Shown here: positions 24,001-35,383 of the stretch, in pieces | Numbering within the stretch: position 1 is the stretch's first letter | How the letters are laid out: each line of letters opens with the position of its first letter | Assembly: GCA_030267565.1 (NCBI GenBank) | Contig: BRXU01000046.1 | Coordinates: 124,001 to 188,000, forward strand | Direction of reading: 5' to 3' | Source of the DNA: Pleodorina starrii | Lineage: Eukaryota; Chlorophyta; Chlorophyceae; Chlamydomonadales; Volvocaceae | DNA length: 64,000 nt | Made by a program: the position numbers and the translations under genes | The notes under the pieces: model-generated | What the model saw: only the letters and a program-made list of their open reading frames with translations | Database searches by the model: none | What the model was told of the DNA's origin: nothing

Positions 24001-25351
24001 CTTGAGTTGTTGCTTGATGTCAGATATATTAAACGTTCCCAATGCGTTTGGGAAAGAGGAATGGTGCGGCAACGCATGGTGGTTGGGACTCTGATCGGGC
24101 GCCTGTGCTGCGGACGCCTCTACCCGTCCTCGTCCTCGTCCTCGTCCAGTCATTGCGTGTGGGGCGGCGGCCAGGGGCAGCGCCGGGCCGCCCGCCCTCC
24201 GGCGGCCTGTGAGACGGTGGGAGGCTGCCGACCCGGAGGAGCGGCCCCGCAGGGCGGCCGCCGCCCTGCCGCCGTTGACGCTCTTCCCGGGCAGCGACTC
24301 GGTCGTCGGGTGCCGAAACCCGAAAGTCGTACAATGGGAACGGCTTACGCGGCTTTTCGGATGCCAGGTACCGTAGTCGCCAGGTACCGTAGCTCCGGCA
24401 AGGCATCAGTTCGGGTTCAGGAGGAGTGTTGGGCGTCAGTTCTGTTGGTGTCTGGAGTTAGTCTTAGGTGTCGTCCGGTCCGCGTCCCTCCCGCTCGCTG
24501 CCGCTGCTGTACAGGCCCTGATGCTGCTGTACATCATTGTCGTATGGCCGTACGTGGAGTGGCAGCTTCAAGCCTTGGAGCTGTGCTGCCATGCGGCAGA
24601 GATGGGCCTTTTCGCCGCGGCGCTGGCTGTCGTACATGAGGACGACATTTCACGGCCCGCCACCATCTGCATGATCGGTGGGTGTTCGTACTCCGTACAC
24701 CGCACACCCTTCCGCACCCCTCCCCGCTGCGGTACATCTTTTTTCTTACCCCCCAAGTGTGCACCGGTCCTACCACCGGTCATGTCTCATCTTCCGGCTT
24801 GGACCGCTTGCCGGCACACGCGCCTACCCTGGCAGTTGCCGAGGTTGTTGAGACGGAATCGGAGATCGGTGCACAGCGGTACCACAGCGTATTCCGGTAG
24901 AACCCCGATAGAGGATCGCCGGCGCACTCCCTAAGAACTCGACACTGCGGTGCTTCAACACCCTAACGATGTACAGTCCATTACAGCCACAGCAGCGGAC
25001 TCCAGAGCCTCGTCACCAGCAAGGTAGAGCCAGGGCAGCCAGCTCCCTGACAGTGGCACTGCCGTCGCAGCGAACCAAAACAAGCGACCCCAAACGAGAC
25101 CCGCGGGTCACTGCCGTACTCACTGGCCCCTCTCGCCCCTCTCTGCAGTGTGCTTCTTCCTGACCCTGGGGGTCGTACTGCTGTACGAGGTACGGCGGCT
25201 GTACTTTGTTGCGAGGGAGGTATGGCGGGTGGTCAGCGGCAAGCTGCCTCCCGGGTGCTGCCGCCCCAGCGGCGGCGGCGGCGGCAGCTGTTTCCCTGGA
25301 CAAGGGGGCGGCGCAACCTCGGAGCGGCGCCCTCGGCTGCAGTTCGTGTGA
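10350..25351 (+). CDS. Giant LRR / hydroxyproline-rich / Ig-like multi-pass membrane protein (~2,857 aa)
   Basis: Exons: 10350-10449, 11020-11650, 12006-12329, 12593-12708, 13913-15687, 15936-16277, 16446-16986, 17548-17683, 18425-18504, 18757-19892, 20248-23115, 23740-23898, 24515-24677, 25149-25351. They total 8,574 nt, all phases agreeing. Layout: hydrophobic leader (1-34); Cys/Trp-rich ectodomain with plant-type LRRs (NLSYNYIGGTLP, LWGPIPEAL, NLCGPLP; about 35-390); Pro-rich stalk of 12-residue repeats (about 419-966); Ig-like segment with VDRTPPRV, LAFSEPVPGFD and DMAGNPGG (about 983-1270); a second Pro-rich block; three helices (about 1608-1638, 1654-1676, 1690-1713); a ~960-residue Ala/Ser/Gly/Pro-rich loop; then three more helices in exons 12-14. 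I infer a cell-wall-spanning surface protein. Function unknown. The start is least certain because it abuts the upstream repeat. Confidence 0.83.
11968..11990. repeat. Interstitial telomere-like repeat (CCCTAAAA)
   Basis: About 2.5 units of AAAACCCT, the complement of TTTTAGGG, just before the 3' splice site at 12005 in the LRR gene. TTTTAGGG is the established Chlamydomonas telomere repeat. Confidence 0.75.
12862..12925. repeat. GTT trinucleotide microsatellite
   Basis: Slightly interrupted (GTT)n run in the fourth intron of the giant LRR/membrane-protein gene. Confidence 0.9.
13251..13320. repeat. Tandem repeat, ~36-bp unit, two copies
   Basis: Two adjacent copies containing GTACCAGCCAGTGCTGGCGT and GTCGGCACC, in the fourth intron of the giant gene. 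CCAGCCAGTGCTGG is itself nearly palindromic. Confidence 0.8.
14290..15300 (+). repeat. 36-bp coding repeat encoding PMPPLPPSPPPS, ~28 copies
   Basis: In-frame tandem array in exon 5 of the giant gene. Each 36-bp unit encodes 12 residues of the Ser-Pro-Pro pattern that is prolyl-hydroxylated and O-glycosylated in algal wall glycoproteins. Variation between units is mostly synonymous or Met/Ile/Leu exchange, indicating selection on the peptide plus unequal recombination. Confidence 0.95.
17255..17335. repeat. Minisatellite GTCGAGCTGGGTGTTGCTG
   Basis: About four degenerate copies of a ~20-bp unit in the intron between exons ending 16986 and starting 17548 of the giant gene. Confidence 0.85.
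17945..18130. repeat. Degenerate GGATCCGGAT / GAATCCGAAT repeat cluster
   Basis: At least eight scattered copies of CTGGATCCGGATA and its AT-shifted form CTGAATTCGGAT in an intron of the giant gene. A related block (GGATTCGATCCGGATCCGG) lies at about 13870-13900, directly before the 3' splice site of exon 5. Confidence 0.75.
20693..20780 (+). repeat. 27-bp coding repeat encoding EGTDPRDGP
   Basis: Three near-perfect 27-bp units (GGCACCGACCCACGGGACGG core) followed by three degenerate units (ERTDPWDRQ-like) to about 20885. All are in frame in the long cytosolic-type exon of the giant gene, giving an acidic/basic Asp-Arg-rich stretch. Confidence 0.9.
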
Positions 25352-27470
25352 AAAAAACAGACAGACGGGTCAGAAGCGTCGCCTCTCTTCACCGCACCCG
25401 CCGCCGCCGCCGTTAGAGGGCGACCCAGGCACTCAGCCTGCCTGCCTGGTCGATTGGCTGCTACCTTATCTTCCGTAAACGGTGGCCTGGGTGGCAGGAA
25501 GCAGCGTAGTGCGCAGCCACCGTAGTAGCGACCCATGTCCAAGAGGCCGTGGGTCTGCACTACATGGCGGGCTTTGCAGAGGAGGAGTCTTTTATGGGAA
25601 CCGCCAGGTCGGGGGGGAGTGGTAAGGATAATGGTGGCGGAGCGTCGACGAGTGAAGTGCGTTGTTTTCACTTTGCGGTGCGGCTTCTCCCATCAAGCCG
25701 TCGTCCTCAGGAGGCCGTCCCTGGAGTGATCACGTGAGGGGCGGCCGCTGCAGCACACGGCACTCGCAAAGGGCCAGCAGCGGCTGGGCTGGGCAGCAGG
25801 TTTTGACGTGCAGAGACGCGGCCGCCCTTTGATCATTGCGGGTATGTAGGGTTGTGTCTAGGTGTGTGCGAATGAGGATCAGGGGGTCTGATTCTGAGGG
25901 ATCTAATGCGTGCGGTTGTGATAGGTGCGACACAGGCACTGGAGGTTGCCTCAGCCAGGTTTCATCAACGGCAGGGCCTGGTCTTGTGCGAATGAGGAGC
26001 CTGCGCTCTCAGCTTGAGCGCATGGCAAGCAGTTAAGGTGACGAAACGAAGGAGAGCGCGAAGTCTCGCCATACGTTATGAGACAATGAGAGACAAGGGC
26101 TGAGAGATGCGATCCGATGTGCTTGCTGCTGATAGGCGAGCTGGGCCGTTTGCTGGGTTGGCGGCGCGTGCATCAAAATATGGGACCGTAATGTACGGTA
26201 TAGTACGGCAGAGGTGCAGTACGGCTCAAGTCTGGTGCGCGTGGACAGATTAGCAAAGGCGTTATGCATTGGGAGGCGTCGGCGAACACCCTTCCTCCCG
26301 CCTGGCGTACAGCAGTGACGGGAACCGTACGCCCGGTGCAGCGAATGGGCGTCCCCAAGCGTGCTGCTGCGAGACATGGTGCCCATTGGGCCCAGGTCCC
26401 CACAGCATCCGTACCCCTCGCTGGACAACACGTCCGGGTCGACACGTGCGTTTGCAATGCCCCGCCCCGCCCCGCCTGAAGGGCCTCCTTCCAAAAAGGA
26501 ACGCCCCCAATCAAGTGCTCACCGATACATCCTGCGCGTCTGGGTCTGGATCTTGCCCTTCGACCTTCCCCCCTCACTCAGCTCACCCGCCTCAACCTCT
26601 GACCCACCCCCTCTGCGTTAGGATCACCTGCATTACCGGTACTACCCGGAGTCCCCTCAGGTACCGAAGCCCCGTGCCCCCCGTGCCCCGTGCCCCGTGC
26701 CCCGTGCCCCGTGCCCTGTGCCGCACCTGCCTGTGTTCCAGGCTTCTGCCGCACCGCACGACCCTTCGTGCCTGACCCGTTATTAGCGCCTCCTGGCCCC
26801 AACAGAGCCGGACCACCCGGCTAAAAAAGGAAGGTACCGCAGCAAAGGGACGGAGACGGTATGGCCAAAGCGGACCACCCTCCTCCACACATCCACACAC
26901 ACATCTCCACACACAGGACACAGCCCCAGCAGATCCAGGCAGCGGCCTTCGCGCCGCGGCTCACAAACTGCCGTGGGCACCAACCCTGCCCCTCCCCCTC
27001 CCTTGTGCCCGTCCCCAGCCGTGCGCCAGCCTCCTGCAGTACCCCGGTGTCCGCGCACGCACACACACAAGCAAGCAAGCGGAAGACCTACACACGCACA
27101 CACACGCTAGGTCCTCCTCCCCTCGGAGGCGTTCTCGGAGGCGCAACATGAGAACCTCACAAGCGCTGCTGCGCCAGCCCACCAAAGCTGCAACAGCTAC
27201 TGGGCAGAAGTGCCGTAATACCGGTATACAAATAATGTCCCATCAGCCATCACGGTATCCCTCCAGCCACGCAAGCGCACGCCTTCCCCCTTGCCGAGCC
27301 TCTCCGTGCCGTGTGTGAATCGGTCCCGTCGGAAACAGTCCCGTAGACCCGTACCATCACCACTGCCAGGCGGCCCTAGGACCTAGGACCCAGCCACTAG
27401 GAGCTCTATTCGGGGGGGCCTATGCGGCCGTATGGGGTTGGCCGTCCGTGCCCGCAGCACCGCACCGCTG
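25352..27470. other. Convergent intergenic region; no gene recognised
   Basis: Lies between the 3' ends of the giant gene (plus) and the VHL-like gene (minus). It holds only short ORFs, a CCGTGCC-type repeat near 26680-26720, CA-rich stretches near 26880-26920 and 27060-27110, two TACCGGTA palindromes (26634, 27219) and one copy of the dispersed CCGCTGCGGTA motif (26823-26859, reverse orientation). I find no coding exons. Confidence 0.5.
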
Positions 27471-28976
27471 TCAGGGCCCGGGGGGCGGCTGCTCGGCCTC
27501 CGCAGACGGGGTTGGAGGCAGCCCGACGACGCTCACTCCCGCCTGCAGCACTTGCAGCTTCGCCGGAGGGCCTGGCCGAGGTGCGGGGCGGATGCGGGTG
27601 GCGGCAGGCGGTGGCGGGAGGTTGGAGGACGGGGGCGGGCACACGTCTGCACATACACATACATACATACACACACGTGCCGGCACGTCCTGGCCAGCCC
27701 GCTTTCGAATTAAAGGCGGGGTTGCGCAAGGTCGGGACAGTGAGGCGGGATCGTCTGCGCCGCTGCCCCCATACCGTACACGCTTCTGCGGTGTAGATGA
27801 GCCGTGCAGCTGTGCCGCTGCGGGGATACCACCCACCTGGCAACCATCCAAACGGTCTTGCAGCGCAGAAACGCACGCACCCGCGCTCGCACGCTCGCAC
27901 GCACGCACGCACGCACCCACCCACCCGCGTATTGGAGGATGCGCACACCGTCCTCATCACGCAGCTCCCACACGTGGGTCGAGTAGGTGTCTGCGAGAGA
28001 GGGGCCGGGGTCGGGATTTCAAAAGAGCTCCACAAGGGTCTGGGCGACGGCGAGAAGGGGGAAGGGGTTTCACGACATTGCGGGGAATGAAGGGGCCTCC
28101 GGTCGAGGTCTAGGGGTTTAGCCTGCGTCCAGGTGGTGTTTTAGCCATCCCCTCTTCGGTGCTGGTGCTGTGGGTTCTGGCTTCAGAGCGTTGGGGATAC
28201 CGTATCGGATGTTGTTCAGTGGGGGAAAGGGCCACCTCGAGCGTCCGCACAGGTCTGCAGCTGAACGCAAGCTCGAAACACCCGCAAGAGTGCGGCGGGG
28301 CAAGGCCCGGGAGAAAGAACTCGCGGCTGCTTCGCCGCGCACCAATGCGGCCGCGCCGCTGCTCCAGGGTGTGTGTGTCTGCCTCTTCTCGGCCTGACGA
28401 CAGTGCCGGTGCGCGGACCCGGACGCGCGGTTTACAGCGCGGGCGCCCCCCCTCCGCCCGCCCATACAGGGGCCAAGTTGCCGCTATGGGAAGGCAGAAC
28501 AAACCCCTCATATACGTCCAATCGCTGCGGTTTCATGCCTAGTATCCCCCTTCTTCTGCGTGTTAGGCGTGGAGTTATCGAAGACAGACCAGGCGAACCT
28601 CGCCCCTCAAACCCCTTTCCACTCCCCTGCGAGCGCTATGGCTGCATGCTGCGGAGGGCTGCGGCCACGTCCATTCCCCACCTTGTTGTGCCTCCTGCCC
28701 GTCCTCCAGAACGTTGTAGATTTGGTCCGCGCCATCGTAGGAGAGCCAAACCAGCTGCACATTATTTTGCCCGCAGGAGGAAGTTAGGGTTAGCTGGGCA
28801 CAGCAATAGCAACCCATCATAACCAAATCATCCCGTTTGAATATATTTATATGTATATATGTACTTACCTGTACACGTTTCCCGCTGGAGTTCTTGATGA
28901 CCAACTTCGTGGGCCCCGTTGTGTGATCAGTCCAACTGCACGTCGGAGGCGAAGCCGCCTCTGGTGGTGCTTCCAT
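27471..28976 (-). CDS. VHL beta-domain protein (115 aa)
   Basis: Exons on the minus strand: 28976-28869, 28754-28682, 27990-27925, 27571-27471, total 348 nt. All junctions are good GT-AG, with GTAAGT after exon 1. The product contains LVIKNSSGKRVQLVWLSYDG, then QIYNVLEDGQEAQQ, then TYSTHVWELRDEDGVRIL. This follows the von Hippel-Lindau beta-sandwich order (N-x-S/T near strand 1, R-x-V-W-L-x-x-D/Y-G, P/E-G-Q-x-x-x-x-T-Y-x-x-H-x-W-x-x-R-D). The C-terminal ~45 residues are Pro/Gln-rich and lack a recognisable VHL alpha domain (elongin-C box). In animals VHL is the hydroxyproline-reading receptor of an E3 ligase. Here only the beta fold is visible, so ligase function is not supported. The N-terminal 18 residues are low complexity. 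Confidence 0.82.
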
Positions 28977-30100
28977 TGTTGTTGTATTGTATCAAGAGCG
29001 TGTGCAGATGTGGCGAAAAGCGTGTCTTCGTAGGACATGCCGGCCCAAACTGCGTTATGTGATCGGCAAGCAGTTGGGAGTACCAACTACTTCCGCAACA
29101 GCCTGATGAAACGGAGGCATCAAAGCTTCCGGTCTATCGCGCCCAAGCAGCGGGTCCTCTGCAATAGGGCTGGAATCCTCTTCACGTCGTTCTCACGCTC
29201 CGCTGCATCGGACTACCAACAAAGGTACAAAGCGCTTTGGGGGCATCAGCCCAACGATGCCTCGCTAGAACGTTCGCGCCCGTGGACTAGTTACTGTAGC
29301 TCTGCACGGTCTGTTTCGCAGCGTGTGCAAAGAGTGTGCCGCGAATGTCGGCGACCGTGCAGCGGCTCCCAGGGCCCCCGGGTCAGTTGCGGGACGGCCC
29401 CGGAGAGGGGTCAAGGCACCGAGGGGAAGCAGCACGATGACAGCTTGAGCAGCTTTCGGCAGCAATGGCAAGCCATCGGGCATTGGGCTGGCCTTCACAC
29501 CAAGCCACCGAAACAGACCGGAATGACGCTGACAGCAGGGGCCTTCACAGCAGCCAAACATCCGCACAAAGCCGTGTCACGGAAAGCAAACGGAAACCAT
29601 GCAGCCGCCCAACCATCAAGACTCATGTGTTACTGGTTTGGATCAGAGGAATCCTCTATTTTGTATGTGTATGCCGCACGGCATGTCCGTAACCGCAACA
29701 ACGCGGGCCTGGCCACCCAATAAGAAGAAGACGCCATGCCAAATCACTGCGCACCAAAACGATCATTGCGAGAGGAACACCTGCAGAACCACTAGCGCAT
29801 GCGCAAACACACACACACGCATTCCACCACCGCCAGCGTTCCGCCCGACCCCCTCTGTCGTCGAGAAATCCCTCTTCCCAATTCTCGCTCCTCTGCACAC
29901 CGGCTCCTCGCACAACCACATCTGCCAACCACCGCACCGCACCGCCATCCAAGGAACGCCCCACCACCACCACCCACGCCCCTACCATCCAGTCAGTCAA
30001 CCAACCCTGAAACACACCATCCACCGTCACTGCACCAAGCCCCACCACCACCACAGGGGTGGCCACCGGATAGGGTCCGGTCGCCACCGGATACCCTATC
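28977..30100. other. Intergenic region between VHL-like and POLD2 genes
   Basis: It holds the promoter side of the VHL-like gene and the 3' flank of POLD2. One 228-codon plus-strand ORF (29037-29723) is open, but its codon use lacks the G/C third-position bias of the neighbouring genes and the product resembles nothing I know. I do not annotate it as a gene. Confidence 0.45.
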
Positions 30101-33100
30101 TTACAACCCCAAGCTGCTGCTGAAGCTAACCGGGTGGCACGCCAGCGTCCGCAGATTGACCAGCACAATGGTCCCACTGCGCGCAAAGCTGGGCACCGCC
30201 ACCAGCCGCACCACCGGCGCCGCCGAGCCGCCCGCTCCTGCCCCCGAGCCCACCAGCCGCGTGGCGAACTCGGGCTGGTTGCCCACAAAGTAGACGTGCG
30301 GGCTGGTCTCTAGGATGAATGGGTCCTTGTCGTGGAAGGGGTAGCAGGTGAGGGTGTCGGGGGCGGTGGGCGCCAGATGGCGGCACACCAGCGACCGCTC
30401 CATCAGGTCCAGTCTATGAGGGTAAAAAGAAAATACCGCAGCGGAGAAGGAGGAGGGAGGGAGGGCCGGTGGGAAATGGAGGGCCGGTGGGGGATGGGGT
30501 TGGGCGGGGAGGGCCGGTGGGGGATGGGGTTGGGCGGGGAGGGCCGGTGGGGGATAAAAAGAAGATACCGCAGCGGAGACGGAGACGGCAATAGCGAGCG
30601 GACCCGGATGGGGTTGGTCGGGGAGGGCCGGTGGGGGATGGAGCGCGGGGGTAGCTGATGAACCCGCAGCGTCTCCATGCGCCCACCCGCCCATACATCG
30701 GACATACAGCAGCTTCCCTTGGGCCCTCGGCTCGTATGGGTTTTTTTGTTCATGAGAGGGGCACGCACTCCCAACCATGTAACAAACACACACACACACA
30801 CATACAGTAGCCGCATACAGTAGCCGCATACTGTATATCCACACACGGTATCCACACACGGTGTTTCGTTCCGGCCGCACGAGGCGGTGCGGTGCGGTTC
30901 CAGTCTCGCACGAGGCGGCCGAGCCCAGCTACGGTACCTGTCTCTCATGGCGGAGTACTTGGCCACATCGTCCAGGTTCTGGCCGCTGCTGCCCAGGAAG
31001 CGCACGCCGTCGGATTCGAACTCGTGCGGGTTGGTGGCGCGCACGAAGGAGCCGTACGTGCCGGCGGCGGGGAACAGGCACCTGCGAGGAGGAGGGAGAG
31101 GCCATGGGGGCTTCCATTCAAGAGCGTTTCGGACACGCGTGGCCGTGGCACCGGGATCGACTTCTGCGACCCAATTCTTGCAGTGGTTGAGAGCGGGTTA
31201 CTGGCCCCAAATGAGTGCCGGTCGGTTGTAGCGGGCTCCAGAACCCCCCGAAGGTTAGGGCCGGCGGACCAGCGGGCCGTGATTTTGCATGCCGGCATGT
31301 GTCTCCTCAGGCGACACTCGCCACACACGACCGCTCCGCCCACGCTCTTCTCGCGGCGGGGCGGCGCAGGGCCCCCACCGCCACCACCACCACCACCACC
31401 GCCACCACCCCACGCCGTCCCTCACCTCAACACAGCGCCGCCCGCAGCCCCACGCAGAAACCTCGGCTGCCGCCGGCACCTAGCGGCACAACCCCAGCAG
31501 AGCACTACCCCAGCACAGCACGACCTGGAGACCCACGGCCCCGGCCCCAGTACCTGTGCATGGGCTGCTGCGGCAACGCCACGTTGGCCGGGTCCTCCGC
31601 CCCCGGCATCACATCCACCGGCAGCCCCGCCGCCAACTCCGCCAGCAGCAGGTCCAGGTCGCGAACCGGCTGCAGCGCCGCTCCCTGGGCCTGACGATTG
31701 TACGGATTGGACGAGCCACCGCCGCCGCCGCCGCCGCCCGCCAGCGCCTCCAGCTGGCCGATGCAGCCGCCCGCCACCACCAGCCGCACAATCTGCAATG
31801 GTTACCGGTATGGCGTGTATTTGGGTTTCGGACGACAATGAGCTGTCGACGCTGAATGGTTAGGAAGGGAAAGGGGGTTCCAAGGGGCGTTTTTGGGGCC
31901 CTTGAAAAGCGTGCGTGCGTTGCTGTGGGAAGCACTGCTACGGTACATCAGCTGATGACGATGACTGCCAGAGGCCTAGGCGAAATCCGGAGAGGTTGGC
32001 GCGGCCCCTTCTCCTCTGACACGCGAACAGGCTGTGCGCGGGTGCCGGCCCGGAACTGAGCCCCGAACGAGTCTCACGGCGGCGCGGAGTGCGCAAGGCG
32101 CACGCGCGCAGCGCCCGGTGGGGCTGGCCACACATGAGTTGCACATGGTCGCTTGTCCACAACAGCTCGGACCCTCAGCCCCCCCGCGCTCGCAATCCGT
32201 GCTCGGCCCTTCGCCGGTCACGTGAGCGGCAGCACCCTGGACTCCTCCCCCACCGCTAACGACGTCTCCGTCCCCCTCCGCTGCGGTATCTATCTTGTTT
32301 ACTACTCCCCCCAGCCCCCAGCCCGAACCAAGTAGGTCCGCAGCGCGATTACCTGTGCGCTCAGCTGCTGCTCGACGGGGCTGCCCAGGTTTCCCGTCAG
32401 GAAGTCAAAGGCCAGTTGGGTCTGGCCGGGGAAAGGCAGGCGGGGCAGCGAGGGAGGAACGAGTCACCGCGGGGACGCACGATGGCATATGGCCTGACGC
32501 CGGTGCAGCGCGACCGACGATCATCAGAACACCAGCTTCACACCATCCCTTAGCCCCGTTTCGCTCCTTGGTTTTTAGTGCCATACCTTGAGCATGTCTG
32601 CCTTTGAGCCTCCCAGGCAGAACCCTGACGCCAGCGCGATGTACTTGTCCCCCGGCGCCGCGGTGGCCGCCACCGCCGCCGCCTGCTGCGCCACCGGCAG
32701 CGGGTGCGGGTTGGGGGCCATGCCCGGGAAGCAGACCGCGCTGACGACGAAATCGCCGCCGGGTTCGGCCACCCCGCGCACCGCCAGCACCACCCCTGGA
32801 GCCGCCGGGGGAAACGAGGGACGGGGCCCCGGCCAGGCAGGCGGGAAGGCACAAGGCAGGCAGGCACAAATCGTGAGGAGGGTACGCTAGGCAAGGGGAG
32901 CGAGGGGCCAGGTAGGCAGGCAGGCAGCATTCCGCTGGGCGGGCGGACAGCGGGCTGGGGTTGGGTGCAGGAGCATATGCAGCGATCTCATCAACAACAG
33001 CAGGAAGCGACGGGAACCAGCCGCCAAGAGCACCCGTACACGCCAGGGCCCGGCGTCTGCTGCGGTAATGTGCAGCGCTGCGTGGCACCGCGGCCGCATC

Positions 33101-35383
33101 TCCGCATGATGCATGACACGGCCGATGCGAAGGTGCCTTCCGCTGCCTTCCGCCTGCCTTGGCTTGGCGCGCTTGATCGGCTGACCTCTCTCGGCACCCC
33201 CACGCCCGCCCACCCGCTCGCCACGCATCTGTGCCGCTTGCACTGTACGACTGTCCCTTTACTTCCCCTTCAAGTACCGCTCATCGCTTCTCTTTCCTCG
33301 GTTTTTATGCTCTCCCTCAACGACTGGGATACGCTCCGTGCCGACACGCCCGCAGCCACCACTCACATGCCGACCGCAGCAGCAGGCCCGACACTGCACA
33401 GGCAGCGTCGGGTTCGCTACCTCGCAGCCCAGCCGGCCGGCCCTCCAACCCCATCGCTGCGGTATCGCCTTTTTTCCCACCAACCCCAAGCCCACCCACC
33501 CGTCACAAGCTCCTGCACGTTGAGCGGCATGTCGCCGCCTCCCGCCGCCGCCGCCGACGCTGCTGACGTCGAAGCACCGCCCCCCGCCGCCGCCGGCGCG
33601 CTGAGCACCATGCGCGCCCCCTCGTCCTCCAGCACCACGCTGTCGTCGTCGGCGCAGAAGTTGGCGGCGCCCAGGGCGGCCTTGAGGCCCCGGTCCTTGC
33701 AGTACTCGTCCAGGATGCTGGGATTGAGTCTGCGGGGCGCGGATCGGGGCAGTCACGCAGGCAGGCAGGCAGGTACCCGTTCAGGCAGCCGAGCGACAGG
33801 CTGTGGTGCGAGTCGTGGGCGTTTCGACACTGCGTATGGGTGGAAGTGGAAGAGAGATTTCTGGCTTGTGCGAAGCTGTGTCGGCGCGGGTTTGGGCTGT
33901 GAGCGCGTTGCCGCGGCTGCGGCATCGGGTTGGGCGAGCGCCCAGCAGGTGCCAAAACGACCTGTGTAGGGCGAGGCCTTCCACGCGTCCGTCCATGCGT
34001 CATCAACCCGGCATCGTGTGCGTCTAAGCGAGTGCCATCGGTGTGGGTGCGGCTATCGGCCTGGCCTGCCGCTGACGCCGGCCAGCCCCTGGGACTGGCC
34101 TGCGCAGGACGACCCGCCGTGCGCCCTCGCGTCGCCATGCGACGATTTTCTCTTCTTTTGCAGGTGGGGTTGGGTTCCCAGGATGACCGACTCACTTCAT
34201 GTTCTTGTAGATCGTCCCGATCACCGCCACCTCCTTGCTCTCCTGGACCTCCAGAATACTGCACACTAAGGCGGTCGTCGGTAGGTGCGTGCAGCGGGGA
34301 GTTGCGGAGCCCTTAGATGACGATATGCGGGCATGCGTGCGCGCGTGTGTGGACGATTGGCAAGTTACTGTGGTTTCAGGAACTGCGGCTGGCCGCGGCG
34401 GCGATACCCAGGCTGGGTCTGTGCAAGGCCCTCAGTAGATGTCGGAAACAGGGCGGTCGGCGCAGAGGAGGTCTGTCCCCTTTCCTGCGTACCTGGTACG
34501 CCCGGCCAAAGCTGCTCCATGCACGCCTTCATGATGGCTTTGAGCAGCATGAGGCGCGAAAAGTACAGCTGCGCGTATTGTCGCTCATAGGTGCGCTTTG
34601 CGGCACGAAACCGCTCGTCCTGGTGAGGAAATGCATGTGAAGGGGGTGTAGGGCTAAGGGCATTTCGTGGCGATGAGGGCGTGGAGGCGGCTTTGAGTCG
34701 AGGTGGCTTTGCTGGCCTTCGCCCCCGGGATGCGCATTTCTGCTTCTTGCGCCATTCGGGCCGTGTCCCAGGCCCACCCCCTTCCACACGCATGCTGGCC
34801 CATGACTTGGGTCGGGGTCGGCGTACGGAAGCCGGTACAGCAGAGCAGGCACGAAACTCTAATTCCTTCGCATCAACCCCCTTCCCGGAGGTCTAACCAG
34901 GCCGGAAACTGTACTAGGCACGTCCCAGTTCGTGCATTCGGTAAGTGTGCAAACACAGCATTGAGTTGCTCGCGTGTCGTCCTTTGCGCGCCAAAACCCG
35001 CGAAGGCGTTCTTGCCATGCATCCCAAGGGTATGAAGATGACAGTGCAAGATATTATATGTGGCCGATTATATGCTTACTTTCAATATGAACATACAACA
35101 AGATTTCCAAGAAGACTTTTTTAATTGACTTCAAATGTAACTTTGATGACGACTTTTATGACAACATGCGAAACAAACTTACAAGATTCTTGTACGCAGC
35201 TGTCGCCCGGTTGAATTTAGCGTCGTTGTCCTTCGACGTCACCGGCGCCAGCAGCTCATCGTATCTGCTGAAACAGGCTTGCCAGCTTTTAGCCGTGAGA
35301 TCTAGACAACAATTTCAAGTTTCTATTCCTACTAACCTGGCTGTATCCCTGCGCGAGCTCTGTGGACCTTCAATGCCAAGCAT
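30101..35383 (-). CDS. POLD2: DNA polymerase delta small subunit (subunit 2 / p50)
   Basis: B-subunit of replicative DNA polymerase delta, bridging the catalytic subunit and the other accessory subunits in the nucleus. Exons on the minus strand: 35383-35337, 35264-35183, 34619-34493, 34265-34196, 33729-33500, 32795-32587, 32421-32353, 31792-31554, 31081-30938, 30413-30101. Total 1,530 nt, 509 aa. Diagnostic blocks in order: [37 protein letters not shown]; the OB-fold strand [116 protein letters not shown]. The inactive phosphoesterase fold is complete. Compared with ~470 aa in animals, the extra length is two Ala/Gly inserts (exons 5 and 8). The first two exons are very short. Confidence 0.96.
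30458..30556. repeat. Minisatellite, ~34-bp unit GGAGGGCCGGTGGGGGATGG
   Basis: Three to four tandem units of GGAGGGCCGGTGGGGGATGG plus GGTTGGGCG in the last POLD2 intron, with another copy at about 30620-30645. The array is flanked on both sides by copies of the dispersed AAATACCGCAGCGG motif (30423-30450 and 30554-30589). Confidence 0.9.

Noticed and set aside
29037..29723. 228-codon plus-strand ORF in the VHL/POLD2 gap
   Set aside because: Codon use lacks the strong G/C third-position bias of the neighbouring genes, there is no recognisable domain and no splice partners. Probably chance.
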